Below are positions 32,240 to 43,354 of a stretch of DNA of 64,000 nucleotides, one piece after another. Made by a program: the position numbers and the translations under genes. The notes beneath the pieces are model-generated. The model was given only the letters and a program-made list of their open reading frames with translations, searched no databases and was not told the DNA's origin. This DNA is from Mytilus trossulus. Taxonomy: Eukaryota; Mollusca; Bivalvia; Mytilida; Mytilidae. The stretch is taken from NCBI RefSeq assembly GCF_036588685.1, contig NC_086374.1, forward strand, positions 25,474,886 to 25,538,885. The letters are read 5' to 3'. Within the stretch, counting starts at the first letter, position 1; each line of letters opens with the position of its first letter.

Positions 32240-32700
32240 TTCAAGACTTCATGAACTTTATACAACGTTGATTGACTTTCTTTTTAAATAACCTTGAAAT
32301 TTTGTGCTTCAGGTAATATTTTCATTTCCGCTTATCACACGTTATCACCCCAGGATGACTGTTTGTGTCTAACAAGGACCATTAATGTGTGTGCACTTTG
32401 GATAGGGTATGCGTCTTTCAACAAACAAACATTAATTTTCCCAAAGTCTGCAAAGAAGCGATCGTTTTTGTCTATTGCAAGACCTGAAAAATTGTCGCTG
32501 CGTACCTATAAGTATTGGATGGCAAGACTTCATCTTTATGTATTTCCTCAAGTTTTTCGAAACTTCTTCTTTTGATTTAACGATTATCTTCTTGCTGATA
32601 CCTTCTTTGGAGAGTAATTTCTCGTTTAAATTGAACGCATATCCATTAGCATTTTGCTCAGGGTTAACCTGAACATCAAAAGATATATTGCTATTCTAGT
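32240..32700 (-). pseudogene. Segmental duplication block U3, copy a: unrecognised degenerate coding remnant
   Basis: The minus strand holds two good frames separated by a frameshift: FDVQVNPEQNANGYAFNLNE followed by KLLSKEGISKKIIVKSKEEV (about 32,680-32,500), then LAIDKNDRFFADFGKINVCL and KDAYPIQSAHTLMV (about 32,480-32,360). The composition is protein-like and the same block is duplicated at 33.9-34.6 kb. The AIDKNDRFF-ADFG phrase resembles an NHL-type repeat (GIAVD...G.I.VADFGN), but this is a weak resemblance. I cannot name the parent gene. Broken by frameshift and stops. Confidence 0.35.
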
Positions 32701-33336
32701 ATGGGTCTTTTTCAAATATTCAGAAATATGACAGTTGTTTTTCATTCGTTTTATGTGTTTGAGTTTTTGATTTTTCCATTTAACAGGGGACTTTTCGTTT
32801 TGAGTTTTCCTCGGAGTTAAGTATTTTTGTGATTTTTCTTTTTAGAAAAATGAAAATACGCTAGCATTAGCATTAACTTCACGTTCCGTTAAATAGATTA
32901 CCTGTAGCGTATATGTTCATTGTTATTATTTGCTGTTGTTTTACAAGAAATAATTCACATTATGAAGTTTAAACATTTGTGTTATTGGCTAAACAACTTC
33001 CTTGAGCATTAAAACATAAAATACTTCATATTGAATTATTAAAGCCTTGTAGATCAATGTTCACAATTGCTGAGGTAAATTAATTTCTGACTACTTATTA
33101 AAAAAATGATTAAATATTTGGAAGGAATTATATTCACTTCTATGCATTCTATGAAGACCTGTTGGTGACATTCTGCGGTTGTCTGCTCTATGTTCGGGTT
33201 GTTGTCTCTTTGGCACATTCCTCATTTCCATTCTCAATTTTATTTTATTGCTTTTACCATGTTTGGAATACTGATTTTTAATAAAAGTTTATGTCTTGGC
33301 ACCTTAAGATAGCACAAAAGAAAACATAGGATAAAT

Positions 33337-33380
33337 ATAGGGAATAGGTAACGAATAGGGAATAGGGAATAGGGAATAAG
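33337..33380 (+). repeat. GGGAATA heptamer microsatellite
   Basis: About five imperfect GGGAATA units (ATAGGGAATAGGGAATAGGG core). It is present only in copy b of duplication block U2, not in copy a. Confidence 0.8.
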
Positions 33381-33496
33381 TAACCAACTTGATGTTCATA
33401 TCGTAGTGTCGTTAATCTTCATGTCATTCAGTATCTAATATTTCTTTCAAAGTTTTATTACTACAGAAATGAAAACATCCATGAACACCAGTAGGC

Positions 33497-33766
33497 ATAT
33501 GAAGCTTATCATTTGTAATCACATAAGCAACACGACGGGTGCCGCATGTGGAGCAGGATCTGCTTACCCTTCCGGAGCACCTGAGATCACCCCTAGTTTT
33601 TGGTGGGGTTCGTGTTGTTTATTCTTTAGTTTTCTATGTTGTGTCATGTGTACTATAGTTTTTCTGTTTGCCTTTTTCATTTTTAGCCATGGCGTTGTCA
33701 GTTTGTTTTAGATTTATGAGTTTGACTGTCCCTTTGGTGTCTTTCGTCCCTCTTTTATCAAATAAT
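33497..33766 (+). repeat. Family Y repeat, longest copy
   Basis: Starts near CATATGAAGCTTATC, then AGCAACACGACGGGTGCCGC, ATGTGGAGCAGGATCTGCTT, ACCCTTCCGGAGCACCTGAG, and from there nearly matches 7,078-7,268 to its end CGTCCCTCTTTTAT. The first part equals the reverse complement of 11,160-11,235 beside the RT relic, linking family Y to that retroelement's 3' end. Confidence 0.75.
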
Positions 33767-33889
33767 CGCGCCAAAGGAGTAAGTATACCAAACCACTGAT
33801 GATTTAATATGTTAAAACAAACAGTAATTAAAACACGGGAGAAATCATTAGAAAAATATTTAGTTGGCCAAAGGGATGTTATTCCATTG

Positions 33890-34660
33890 AAACATGTTAT
33901 ACTTTGACTACAAGAGTTATCCCTCTTCAAGTACTTTAAACGACGTTTCGCAGAGTTTATTTGTCCTTATTTTTTAAATAAACCAAAAGTTTTATACTTC
34001 AATTATGACAGTTGTCTATTCGTTTGATGTGGTTGAGCTTTTGATTTGGTATTTGAGTAGGGACTTTCCGTTTTGAATTTTCTTCTGATTGCTGTATTTT
34101 TGTGATTTTACTTTTAATTCTGCCTACAACCAGGGTGACTGTTGATGTCAAACCAGAACCATTAATTTGTGTGCACTTTAGTTAACTCGTCTATCATTGA
34201 ACAAACAAATGTTCCCAAAGTCTGCACAGAAGCGATCGGTTTTATTTTTTTCAAGACCAACAATAGTGTCGCTGTTTCAAGTGAACGCATAGCCATATGT
34301 AAAAAAGAAGCACAAAATATGCACAAAGACCAAGCACATCAGCAAAAATTAACGACAAGAATACACAAATTTACCCTAGAACAACTTTCAATGTATTTAA
34401 CTCATGGTTAACCTTAACCTCAAAAGATATATTGCTATTCTACTATGAGTCTTTTTAATATATTCCGTTTGAAATCATTCAAATGATCATATTCTCTTTT
34501 TAGAAGACTTGCCAAGTCCTCTAATACTACATGAGTATCAATATTTTCTTCAGTTTTTTTAAAGAAATATTTAACCCAACATCGGATTCCGAGTCTACTG
34601 ATTTGATTTTCAACTAGCAACAACTGTTTTACATGGTGTTATCTGAAATTGTTTACCCTA
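33890..34660 (-). pseudogene. Segmental duplication block U3, copy b: unrecognised degenerate coding remnant
   Basis: Counterpart of 32,240-32,700. The minus strand has KTDRFCADFGNICLFNDR (~34.24-34.18 kb), matching the ADFG phrase of copy a. It also has a separate clean frame at 34,435-34,623: RLGIRCWVKYFFKKTEENID, then THVVLEDLASLLKREYDHLN and DFKRNILKRLIVE before a stop. That last stretch is charged, helix-like and protein-looking, but the frame has no ATG and I do not recognise it. It could be the 3' exon of a dead or diverged gene. Confidence 0.35.
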
Positions 34661-34669
34661 ATATATTGA

Positions 34670-34960
34670 AATTGAAAAATCGCCTGAAAGAAACAAATTC
34701 CTTTCAACATAAAAATGGTAGTATAAGCTATAAATTTATTACTTTGGTATATCATAAGGCATATTTTGTTAATAGTGAACAAAGGATAACCCATGCTACA
34801 CAGAGGAACTAGGAATAAGTTTGTAGGAGTTTCTTATCGACAACATATTTGGTAAATTTGGAGGTAGACTTTTTCAAAAAGATATCGGTATTCCTATGGG
34901 AACGAGCTGTGCGCCTCTCCTTGACGACCTATTGTTTTGAATCGGAAATTTTGTTAACTG
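34670..34960 (+). pseudogene. Duplication block U1 copy b with reverse transcriptase fragment
   Basis: AAAAATCGCCTGAAAGAAAC, then TATAAGCTATAAATTTA, GCTACACAGAGGAACTAG and the RT piece NIFGKFGGRLFQKDIGIPMG, TSCAPLLDDLLF. It aligns with 29,440-29,720 of the decayed RT copy. Here the GIPMGT block survives that is lost there. Truncated after ~35 codons. Confidence 0.7.
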
Positions 34961-35589
34961 TTTAGTCAGGTGCTGTGTCATCATTTACAACAAATGGAAT
35001 TGGACCTAATTGTTTCTAAAACAATCTGTTTGTTTTAGACGATTTTTGTAGATTGTACAAGATGATGTCACGTCCCCATTTTTTGTCCAAACCCTTTTAT
35101 GGCTCTCTAGGCTCAAGGTTTGTATCCAAATAATTTCATTTTATTACAAATCTTTCTTTAAGTAAGCATGTTTGACCGTCATGATGGATGGTCCTGAGTG
35201 ATATAACAATACTGGTTATACGGACAGAAAGTGAGGTCAGATCTTAAAAACATTCAGTCAACGTCTTTTTTTTATAAGTTTTACCGTGTCTGATTATTTA
35301 TAATCCAAGTTAGCATTACATTTTATTTCTTAAACTAAGTGGTTGTCTCTTTGACTTATTTCACAATGTTTCATGTCGGGGCCTTTTATAGATTAATTCA
35401 CGACCTGGGTTGCTACTACAGACACAATCAAAGCAAGTTTTTACACTTCAGGGATAATGTATTTCATTATCTTCATATACCTAGTTACAGAGTTTTACCA
35501 AACGTCATTTGCTGAAGTCACTAAAGCAGTTAAAATGACGGATACATAAATTGTATAAAACTTACTTGAAGCAGAGATAAAAAAAAAAG

Positions 35590-35800
35590 TTTAACAATAA
35601 ATACCGAACTCCAAGGCAAATTCAATAGTGGAACTGACAAATCAAACGCTATCAATCAACGGGACAAGTGAAACGCAAATGTCATATTCCTATTTTGGTA
35701 TAGAGATTTTTAAAACTAGCTAAACCTGCCACCTGTATAACAGTTCTTCCTAGTTCTGTTTAGGTGATGAATACAAACAGACGTAACAGGTTAATGTGAC
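35590..35800 (+). repeat. Family X repeat
   Basis: AATACCGAACTCCAAGGCAA, GACAAATCAAACGCTATCAA, ATGTCATATTCCTATTTTGG, TAGCTAAACCTGCCACCTGT, ATAACAGTT and ACAAACAGACGTAACAGGTT. Confidence 0.6.
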
Positions 35801-36297
35801 AATAATTTGGATACGGCTGCAAAAAGTGTGTAAATATACATAGCAGACATATACAGTACAACCGACGAAAAAATTCAAACAAACATACAAATTAAAATAA
35901 ACAGACGCCAACATAAAAGGTTTGTAGATCGTTAATTTCAAATTTGACAATGACGTCAATAAAAAAGGTTTTGTCGTTGATAGTAAACAATCAAGTACGT
36001 TGTTACATACACAAACACATCGAACAAGTTTGGATATAGACATATTTTTTTAGACATTATTTTATCATACCAATCATGGGCCCTTGTCGCGCAAGATACA
36101 AAAACATCATAATACAATGATTATATAAACATTAGTGAAATACACATAAGTAATACATCAATAATAAATTGATAATATGAGAAATGTAGGATATAATTAT
36201 GGTAAGAGGCATTGAGTGTAATGAGGCCGATTTAATATTAAAGGAATATCATATAAAGTATAAAAAAAAAAGTAAAAATAGAACCAGGAATATAATT

Positions 36298-36535
36298 ATA
36301 GTATCTCATTCTGCAGTAGTTCTCCTCATGACCAGTGCACAGCAGTGAGGGAATTTTACATCACAACAAGGCAAAGGTCATCAAGGGGAGATCCTTCAGA
36401 ACTAGCTACAGATACATGAGATTACTCCAATAGTAATTCTCCTCATGATTAATGCACAGCAGCAAGGGTTGACATTGCTACTGGGCAATATTCATCAAGA
36501 GACGGTGCTCTAAAACTCACTATAGAGAAAAAATA
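36298..36535 (+). repeat. Tandem dimer, ~118-bp unit
   Basis: Two copies of CTGCAGTAGTTCTCCTCATG / CCAATAGTAATTCTCCTCAT, AC(C/T)A(G/A)TGCACAGCAG, A(G)GG...ACAT, then a GGCAA(A/T)(G/A)(T/G)TCATCAAG segment and a CTA(C/T)A(G)-type end. Units start at ~36,310 and ~36,428. Nothing similar elsewhere in the window was noticed. Confidence 0.6.
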
Positions 36536-36799
36536 AAATTCAGATTACAAGTAGTAGAGGGAGATAAATCCCATTATAACTTTTCATATTTCTGAATGAA
36601 CATGCATAATTCTGATAATAAATTCTAATCTTCATTATTCATTAACCATTTCAGTTATCTCCTATATATATAAACAACGCCATAAGATGGTGCCAATGGA
36701 ACGTCTCTTTTAAATAAAAGGATATCTAACAGTATGAAATTATTACTAGTATATTTTGTAAAAAAAGCCCCTTGATGATAAGATTGTTTTATGTTCATC

Positions 36800-38740
36800 A
36801 GTTCAATATTAGTATAGTTCATTTAAAAATAAACCCGCAATAAGTTTCCTCGGTGTTTTGTGAAGAAAAACCAAATAATTGATTTTATTACTGAGAAGTG
36901 GACAACTGTTTCCCAGTTATTGTAAATGAAAAAATCAAACTGTTTCTCCGTTAGTGTTGGTGAAGTACCCAATCATTTGGAGTAGAGAGGTACCATGACT
37001 ATACTTTACACAAATAACTTACACCAGCTGTCTAACCAAACATTGTATACTTCAAGTACTTATACCCAGTAAAAACCGTTCGTAATTCTATATTAGCCTT
37101 TATTTATACAATACAAATCATATTTTAGTTGATTGTCATTCATTGAGCTAAGCTTATTGTTCAATCTAAAGTTGTAAACGGCTGTGATTCAATGATCTTT
37201 ATTTGATTGTGTTCATGTGGTAATTGAGTCATGTTTTCGAGTGCTTTGGTTTAAGTAATCATTTTGCTCTTCACATCGAACATTGATTTGATTAAGCTAA
37301 TCCTTTCTATACATTGCGATGAGAAAAGAAAATTGTTTTGCCTACTAGCAGTTTAAAAATGAAAACTAAATATGCGTTTATCCATTGACAATATATTAAT
37401 GTAATAGAAGGAAAAAATTAAGATGACAAACATGTTTGAGTGAGTTAGAGAGGGTGAATTTGCGATGCTGATTAGCAAAACTTCTTTAAGTGGCGTAGTC
37501 ATCCAAAAATCAATCTGTTAGAAATGTCCTAATAAATTATTTTGTTATATTTTATTCATGCATTTACAGAATCGGTTAACTCAATTGAAAAACCATGCAC
37601 TTGCTTTTTTTCTACTGTCACCGTAATTTCTAAATATACAAAAAACATGAAATGACAAAAAGGGAAGGGAACACACTGTCAACAGAATATGATTAAAAAC
37701 AAGACAACTGCCATATATAGGGTTGAAGCTTATTCCCTGTTTAGAGCACAATGGAATTATCGACGCTTCATTTCTGACGTGTTCACTCATACTGAATTAA
37801 CTATCTAAAACTCACAGAAAATGAGCATTTCATCAGAATATCTTATTCAACAAACAACTCCTACTCCCAGTGGGTATACTTTCCACACTGAGTACAAAAC
37901 ATTGAAATTCATCATCATTAACTGCTCAAATGATCAGTCATCTCATTAGAAATTCAAATCTGATTAATACAAAACATTGTACTTCTGTAAGAACATCTTA
38001 TTGAGAACTGGTTAAACAATATTCTTTACGGCTAATACTTAATGTTAAAAATGTTATTAATGGAGACGGGGCCAATTGAGTGACATGATATTTTACGGTG
38101 AAATGAACAATTGACAATTTTCTTCTGCCACGCGACAAGAAATACACAAGGGAAATTTGATTTTATTATAGTTTAAATGTTTTGCGCACAGAGTCATGAA
38201 TTTGTAAGCCGTCTGTTTCGAAATGTAATAATCATTGGGTGTAAGATCTATACCACAGGAGAATACGTATCAAATATAGTGTAAATAAAACCAATTAATG
38301 AAATCATTTGTAAGAAAGATATCAATCATCCTCTTAACATACAGTATTCGTTTACATATATTAATGTTAAAATGTGCATAGTTTAAAATAAGTTTGGCAA
38401 TGCTAAACATTGCATGTAAACGTTAGGAAAATACATAAAAAAAAACAGACTTAAGAAAGAAGTTATGCCACTACGTATAGAAATGGTTTATGTTTGTTTT
38501 TTGTTGCTTTTGAGGTGCGTTAAGGACACCCAGGCTACCACTTCTGCATTAAACACACACAAAAAAAATCATAAATAATGAAATGGTTAGTTATACTCGA
38601 AAAAGCAAATACAAATGTATTTTCAAAATTTTAAACACGTTTTCAAACATAAGATATTAAAGAAATATTTGATATGACTTTTATTTAATATTGAATAAGG
38701 GGTCTATTAAGTTGTTTTACTTATCTTGTTGCATTTCTTT
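36800..38740. other. Intergenic, no recognised gene or repeat
   Basis: AT-rich single-copy-looking sequence. The open frames are short and biased to Phe, Leu and Tyr. Nothing supports a gene. Confidence 0.4.
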
Positions 38741-38744
38741 CTGA

Positions 38745-38778
38745 AAATAGTTATCAAAGGTACCAGGATTATAAATAT
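38745..38778 (-). repeat. End fragment of the ~350-bp repeat
   Basis: AATAGTTATCAAAGGTACCA and GGATTATAAA only. This is the shared terminal block of the family, cut off from the rest of the unit. Confidence 0.5.
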
Positions 38779-39544
38779 CAGCGGTGTTAACAATCAGACC
38801 CATACATTGTAAACTCAATACTAAATGTAAGTTCAAATGAGGTGTAATTAAAAATATACCATCATGTGCTACTTTTGAGTAAAATGAAGTTGAAATTTTG
38901 TATATTTGCCCAAAATTCGGACTTGTGGCCGTATTTTCCCTTTCGAAAGAAAGACATAACCTTTTTGTTTTAAAAGATAAGCACTAATTGTGTTTTGTTA
39001 AATATTTTGTAATATCTGTATTTTAAAAGTATCCTAAAAATATATACATTTTTTATTCAGAAATAAATGATATTTATCAAATGTTCATAAATGTAGAAAA
39101 AAACATCATTTTTTGCTGTATATTTATCAAATTAAAAAAAATATGCACTATTTCCTTTTTCATGAAAATTGGCACACATAATCTTCTAGCGTAATTAGAC
39201 CAAATGGCATTTTGAAAAAAAGGGGTCCATGAACTCGTTTTCAAGTTAAATAAGTTTGAATGAAAAAATCAGTCGAAAACAAAATCTTTTCCCGATAAGT
39301 CATAGTTTGACGTCAAGAAAATAACAATTTACGTTAGCAACGTCATTACCTCCCCTGTAACTGTATCGTATATCCTTAAACTCACTAAATTGGATTAGAA
39401 GTATTTAATTTTAATTAACGTTTGAAACATTCTGATAAATCTATATACAGACTTTGAGTTATAATAACTGAAAGAAATCTAACCTTGCAAACACTGACAG
39501 ATAAGAACTTTGATCTTACCAGCAGTGAAAAGTTAAATAATAAA

Positions 39545-39690
39545 AATACTGAACTCAGGGGAAAATTCAAAACGAAAAGTTCCAAATCAAATGGCAAAAT
39601 CAAATGATAAAACACACCAATTGTATGGACAACAACTGTCATATTATTGACTTAGTACAGGCATTCCCAAATGTAAAGTGTTTTTTTCTG
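39545..39690 (+). repeat. Family X repeat
   Basis: CTGAACTCAGGGGAAAATTC, AAAACGAAAAGTTCCAAATC, AAATGGCAAAATCAAATGAT, ATGGACAACAACTGTCATAT and GACTTAGTACAGGCATT. This is the proximal half of the family. Confidence 0.65.
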
Positions 39691-40734
39691 AATAATCAAT
39701 ACAAAATGTGCCATTTTGTCACGTCGTGTAGCTTGCGAAAATGCGCGCTGACCTATCATTTTTATTATATTTTTCAACATATATTAATAGATACTACGTT
39801 TTTTGCAAAGTATGTACAAATTCTATCATTTTTATTTTAGACTCCCATACCACCTTTATTTCATTATATTGACAACTTTTTATTGTATGCGTGAACAAAA
39901 TGTAAAAAATAGGGAAACAACAACAACACGAACCCAACCAAAAACTGGTGAATACAGTAAGTGTTATATATATCATTATATTTTAGTTTTGTTTATTTTA
40001 TACAATGGTCGATCATGCCTCAGTATTAAAATTACCGCAAAATAAACTTTACATTATTAACATAAATATTACGGATAATTTATATGAACTGCATTTAAGT
40101 AAGTGTTTTCATGATATTATCTGTTTTCGTTGACTTATGTCAAAAGGGATGAAAATAATAAGAAATAAGAGACGAAATGAACATAGTTGTCGAACTGTAA
40201 ATATTGTCACAGATGCTGATATGTATCCGAACGTTTGTCGCTTTGTACTCCAGTACGAAAATCATTAATGCACAATGTGCTTTATGCTGCACAAATTAAT
40301 AATAGACAATCATTTTATACATCAAAATACACCACGAACTAGTAAAAATATTTCAAGAGTCAAACGTTATTAACTACCGTATTGAATACACGTGTCGTAT
40401 CCAGGATTGTGGCAGATTAGAAAAACTGTTTCATAGCTCGTGAATTTATAAAATATTGAATATGTTTGTTTTTTACTCCCCCGGGTTATTTGTCGCAGAT
40501 GTCACTCATTTCAATGAATATAAAGAATACAATATTGAAGGGTGCACAGCCACTGGATTATTTCTTCCGGTGTCATACGTTTCTCTTTTACTCAAATTTA
40601 TACAATCTCCTTCATTATACTAGTGTATTGATGATTTAATTAATGTGACCATTTAAAAGGGTGATTGCCAATCATCGCAATGTTTACCAGTGTGAAGGCT
40701 AATTAAAACGAAACAACAGATAAAGGGTGAAATA

Positions 40735-41520
40735 AATAAAAGGTTACAGCTAAACCTCTCATTTGTATAACAGTTGCTAGCCTGTTTGTCTTTTTCTTTT
40801 TTATCCATGGTGTTGTCAGTTTATTTCCGAATTATGAGTTTGACTGTCCCTTTGGTATCTTTCGTCCCTCTTTTAAAATTTCATCATATTGACAAAATTG
40901 TGTGAACAAAACCAAACAGACATGATAGGTAAAAATATCAAATAAAGGGAATAGTAGTATACCGTTGTTACAAAAAAGTCATAAATCGACCGAATCACGG
41001 AAACCCATAACTATACGAGGGAAACAACAGAACTACAGAAACACGGAAGTGCAACTAAAACAAACGCCAACGTGCATAAAAACGGACTATTTGATAACAG
41101 CTGTCATATATATGCATATTCCTTAATTGGTACAGGGTATTTTTTTTTTAAAAAAAGGGGGGGTGAACTTGTTTAATAAATATCGCTGAAAACTACGTGA
41201 CAGCAGAGAGACGACATAGATGTTAAACCACAATCTAAGACGCAGTAGAAATGTCGTTAGTGAGTTTAGACACAGACACATCGTATAGACCAAATCGTAA
41301 TGGTGTTCATAAACTTTAAGAAGCGTCATTTTAAAATTAGGGGTACAGAAGTCAGCATTGTGTTATAATCTTAATCACTATAAAAACCAAAAAATGTGTC
41401 ACCAAAGACAAACAAAATGACATAAAGCAAAGGGTGTCATCATATAAGCAAAAATGAAAGACATTAAAACAAAAACAAAATGACCACAGAACAACAACAC
41501 ATTGGCGGGATGCAGAAGTA
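40735..41520 (+). repeat. Composite of families X and Y
   Basis: Family X pieces (TACAGCTAAACCTCTCATTT; AAATTGTGTGAACAAAACCA; AACAGACATGATAGGTAAAA; CAGCATTGTGTTATAATCTT) flank a family Y tail at 40,775-40,880 (TCCATGGTGTTGTCAG, GAGTTTGACTGTCCCTTTGG, TATCTTTCGTCCCTCTTTT). Several rounds of insertion seem to have occurred. No gene is seen. Confidence 0.6.
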
Positions 41521-41724
41521 CCAAGCCACGCCAAAAAGAGTATTACTCAAAAATGTACTTAACAGTTAAGTTTGATAATTTACAAAGATAAATAAGAGGA
41601 CACTTATAAACGTAATTAAGATGATAAACATTGTCAGTACCTAGAATTGGCTTTGAAATTGAAAACACTAAAGGCAATCTGTGGCTAACCCGGAATTGTA
41701 CAGCTAGTTTACTGACATATAAAA

Positions 41725-42125
41725 ATAAGAAGATGTGGTATGATTGCCAATGAGACAACTATCCAGCAGACACAAAATGACATAGACTTTATCAAACATA
41801 GGTTTCATACGGTCTTCAACAATGAGCAATTCTCATACTCCATAGTCAGCTATAAAAGTTTCGGATATGACAAATGTAAAACAATTTAAACGAGAAATGT
41901 TTTAATAGTATTGTTGTATTTTTTGTTTTTTTGTTTGTTTTATATAGACCAACTTCGATATACAATTTAAATGTACAACCGCGTAATCTTGTTGAAAAAG
42001 ACACATTACAATAAAAAAAAATCGAAAAAGATATAAGAATATGTGGTACTAGTATGAGTGAAAATCATGCCACTCTTTGTCCAAGCCATAATTTGTAAAA
42101 GTAAACCATTATAGGTCAAATATTT
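41725..42125 (+). repeat. Two family Z copies
   Basis: AAGAAGATGTGGTATGATTG with CCAATGAGACAACTATCCAG, TACGGTCTTCAACAATGAGC and TAGTCAGCTATAAAAG (41,729-41,900). Then a diverged, shorter copy at ~42,036-42,120: AGAATATGTGGTACTAGTAT, CATAATTTGTAAAAGTAAAC, CATTATAGGTC. Confidence 0.65.
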
Positions 42126-42869
42126 TTCAATACCAAATACTAATTTAGTTCGTCTATAAATACATAGTTTGCTACATTCTCCAACTTGGTAAAACTTGGT
42201 CTTTAAACGTGTTTTAACACAATAAAATGATGATATACCAGGATCTTGTGAAGATACATTTGAAAAAATAACCTATCGCAACGTGTTTACTCTTCATTCT
42301 AACTGAGAGCCTAATGGGTGTCTGCAGATATGAAAACAGATGACCGCTGAACAACAAACTGTTATCATAAATTTAGCGAAGAGGGCATTGCCAAGTTTGT
42401 AAGATTTTATCGCTTTAGGAGAATATTTTCATAACATTTACTGTGTTTGGTAGCAGAGGAATAAACTTGGTGATTTACAAAGGAAAGTTAATGGGGATTG
42501 TTATGTCAGTAAGGAGCTTTTATTCAAAAGTATGGCTATCCTTTATGAAAGTGTTTTTATGATGCTGGCATTCGCTAACAAACAGCTATATTAAGAAGAA
42601 AGTAATGACACCTAATGACGTTATGATTGGTTGAAAAGATAAAACAATTGACGTAACAAACTCGTATCAGCATATACTTTATATATCCGCGCTTGTGGGT
42701 ACCAAAATCACACCACATCTCCTTATTTCTATATTGCATATATATATATATATATCTTCAGAAATACTACTTATAAAAATGTATTTTAACAGGCTCTGGT
42801 TGGTGCAAAATACTTCGAATTAAAAGTAATAAATGATACTGGGGGATAGATGGACGAAGTGTTTGGTGT

Positions 42870-43244
42870 TTAATCTTCAGCAATGGTCCAGGCGTTAAAG
42901 GGACGTTGAAGAAAAGCAATTACCAAACAACCTTTTAGTTTAAGGCTGTTGGAAGAAGTGGATTTGAGAAAGTGGCCAATATAAACATTACGAACAGCAA
43001 AGCTTGACTCGGATATACAAACGTAATCACAGGAATTCACCCAGTTCGGCAATACAGAACAATTATCATCAGATTGAATAGACAGGATCAAACAAGTCAA
43101 AATGGTTAAAAATATTAAAACAAAAATAGGCAAAATCTTCGAAAATAGAAAAAAGAATGTTGTTGCAAATGCGCTTGCATGTGATTTTTTTTTATTGTCA
43201 ACAGCATTCTTATTTGTTGTATCGTTGTTCTGGAATAAGGTCAT
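42870..43244 (-). CDS. Candidate single-pass membrane protein, unrecognised
   Basis: A 124-codon ATG frame with an in-frame TAG ten codons upstream of the start. The N-terminal ~35 residues are polar and lysine-rich (KNAVDNKKKSH). A strong hydrophobic segment, ILPIFVLIFLTILTCLILSI (~37-56), follows, and then a ~68-residue tail with cysteines (CSVLPNWVNSCDYVC) ending FLQRPFNAWTIAED. The charge pattern would suggest type II orientation, with the Cys-containing tail outside. It could be a small orphan protein or the first exon of a larger type II protein, and coding by chance cannot be excluded. No domain is recognised and there is no helpful neighbour. Confidence 0.3.
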   Translation of the reverse strand: MTLFQNNDTTNKNAVDNKKKSHASAFATTFFFLFSKILPIFVLIFLTILTCLILSIQSDDNCSVLPNWVNSCDYVCISESSFAVRNVYIGHFLKSTSSNSLKLKGCLVIAFLQRPFNAWTIAED

Positions 43245-43354
43245 TTTGCGTAAAATAAGAATACAAATGTACTATCAAAATATCAGATGTATTATGTATT
43301 CACATACATATCTCTCCAAATTATAGCATGCATATGATGATCATAGGCAGAACC

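Larger units (their letters stand above)
32740..33890 (+). repeat. Segmental duplication block U2, copy b, with two insertions
   Basis: Diverged tandem copy of 30,470-31,190. Relative to copy a it carries a family W element at ~33,147-33,250, inserted at CTTCTATGCATTCT/TTGCTTTT, and a family Y element at ~33,497-33,766, which replaces about 14 bp between CAGTAGG and CAAATAATCGCGCC. A short GGGAATA tandem run lies at 33,337-33,380. Confidence 0.8.
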
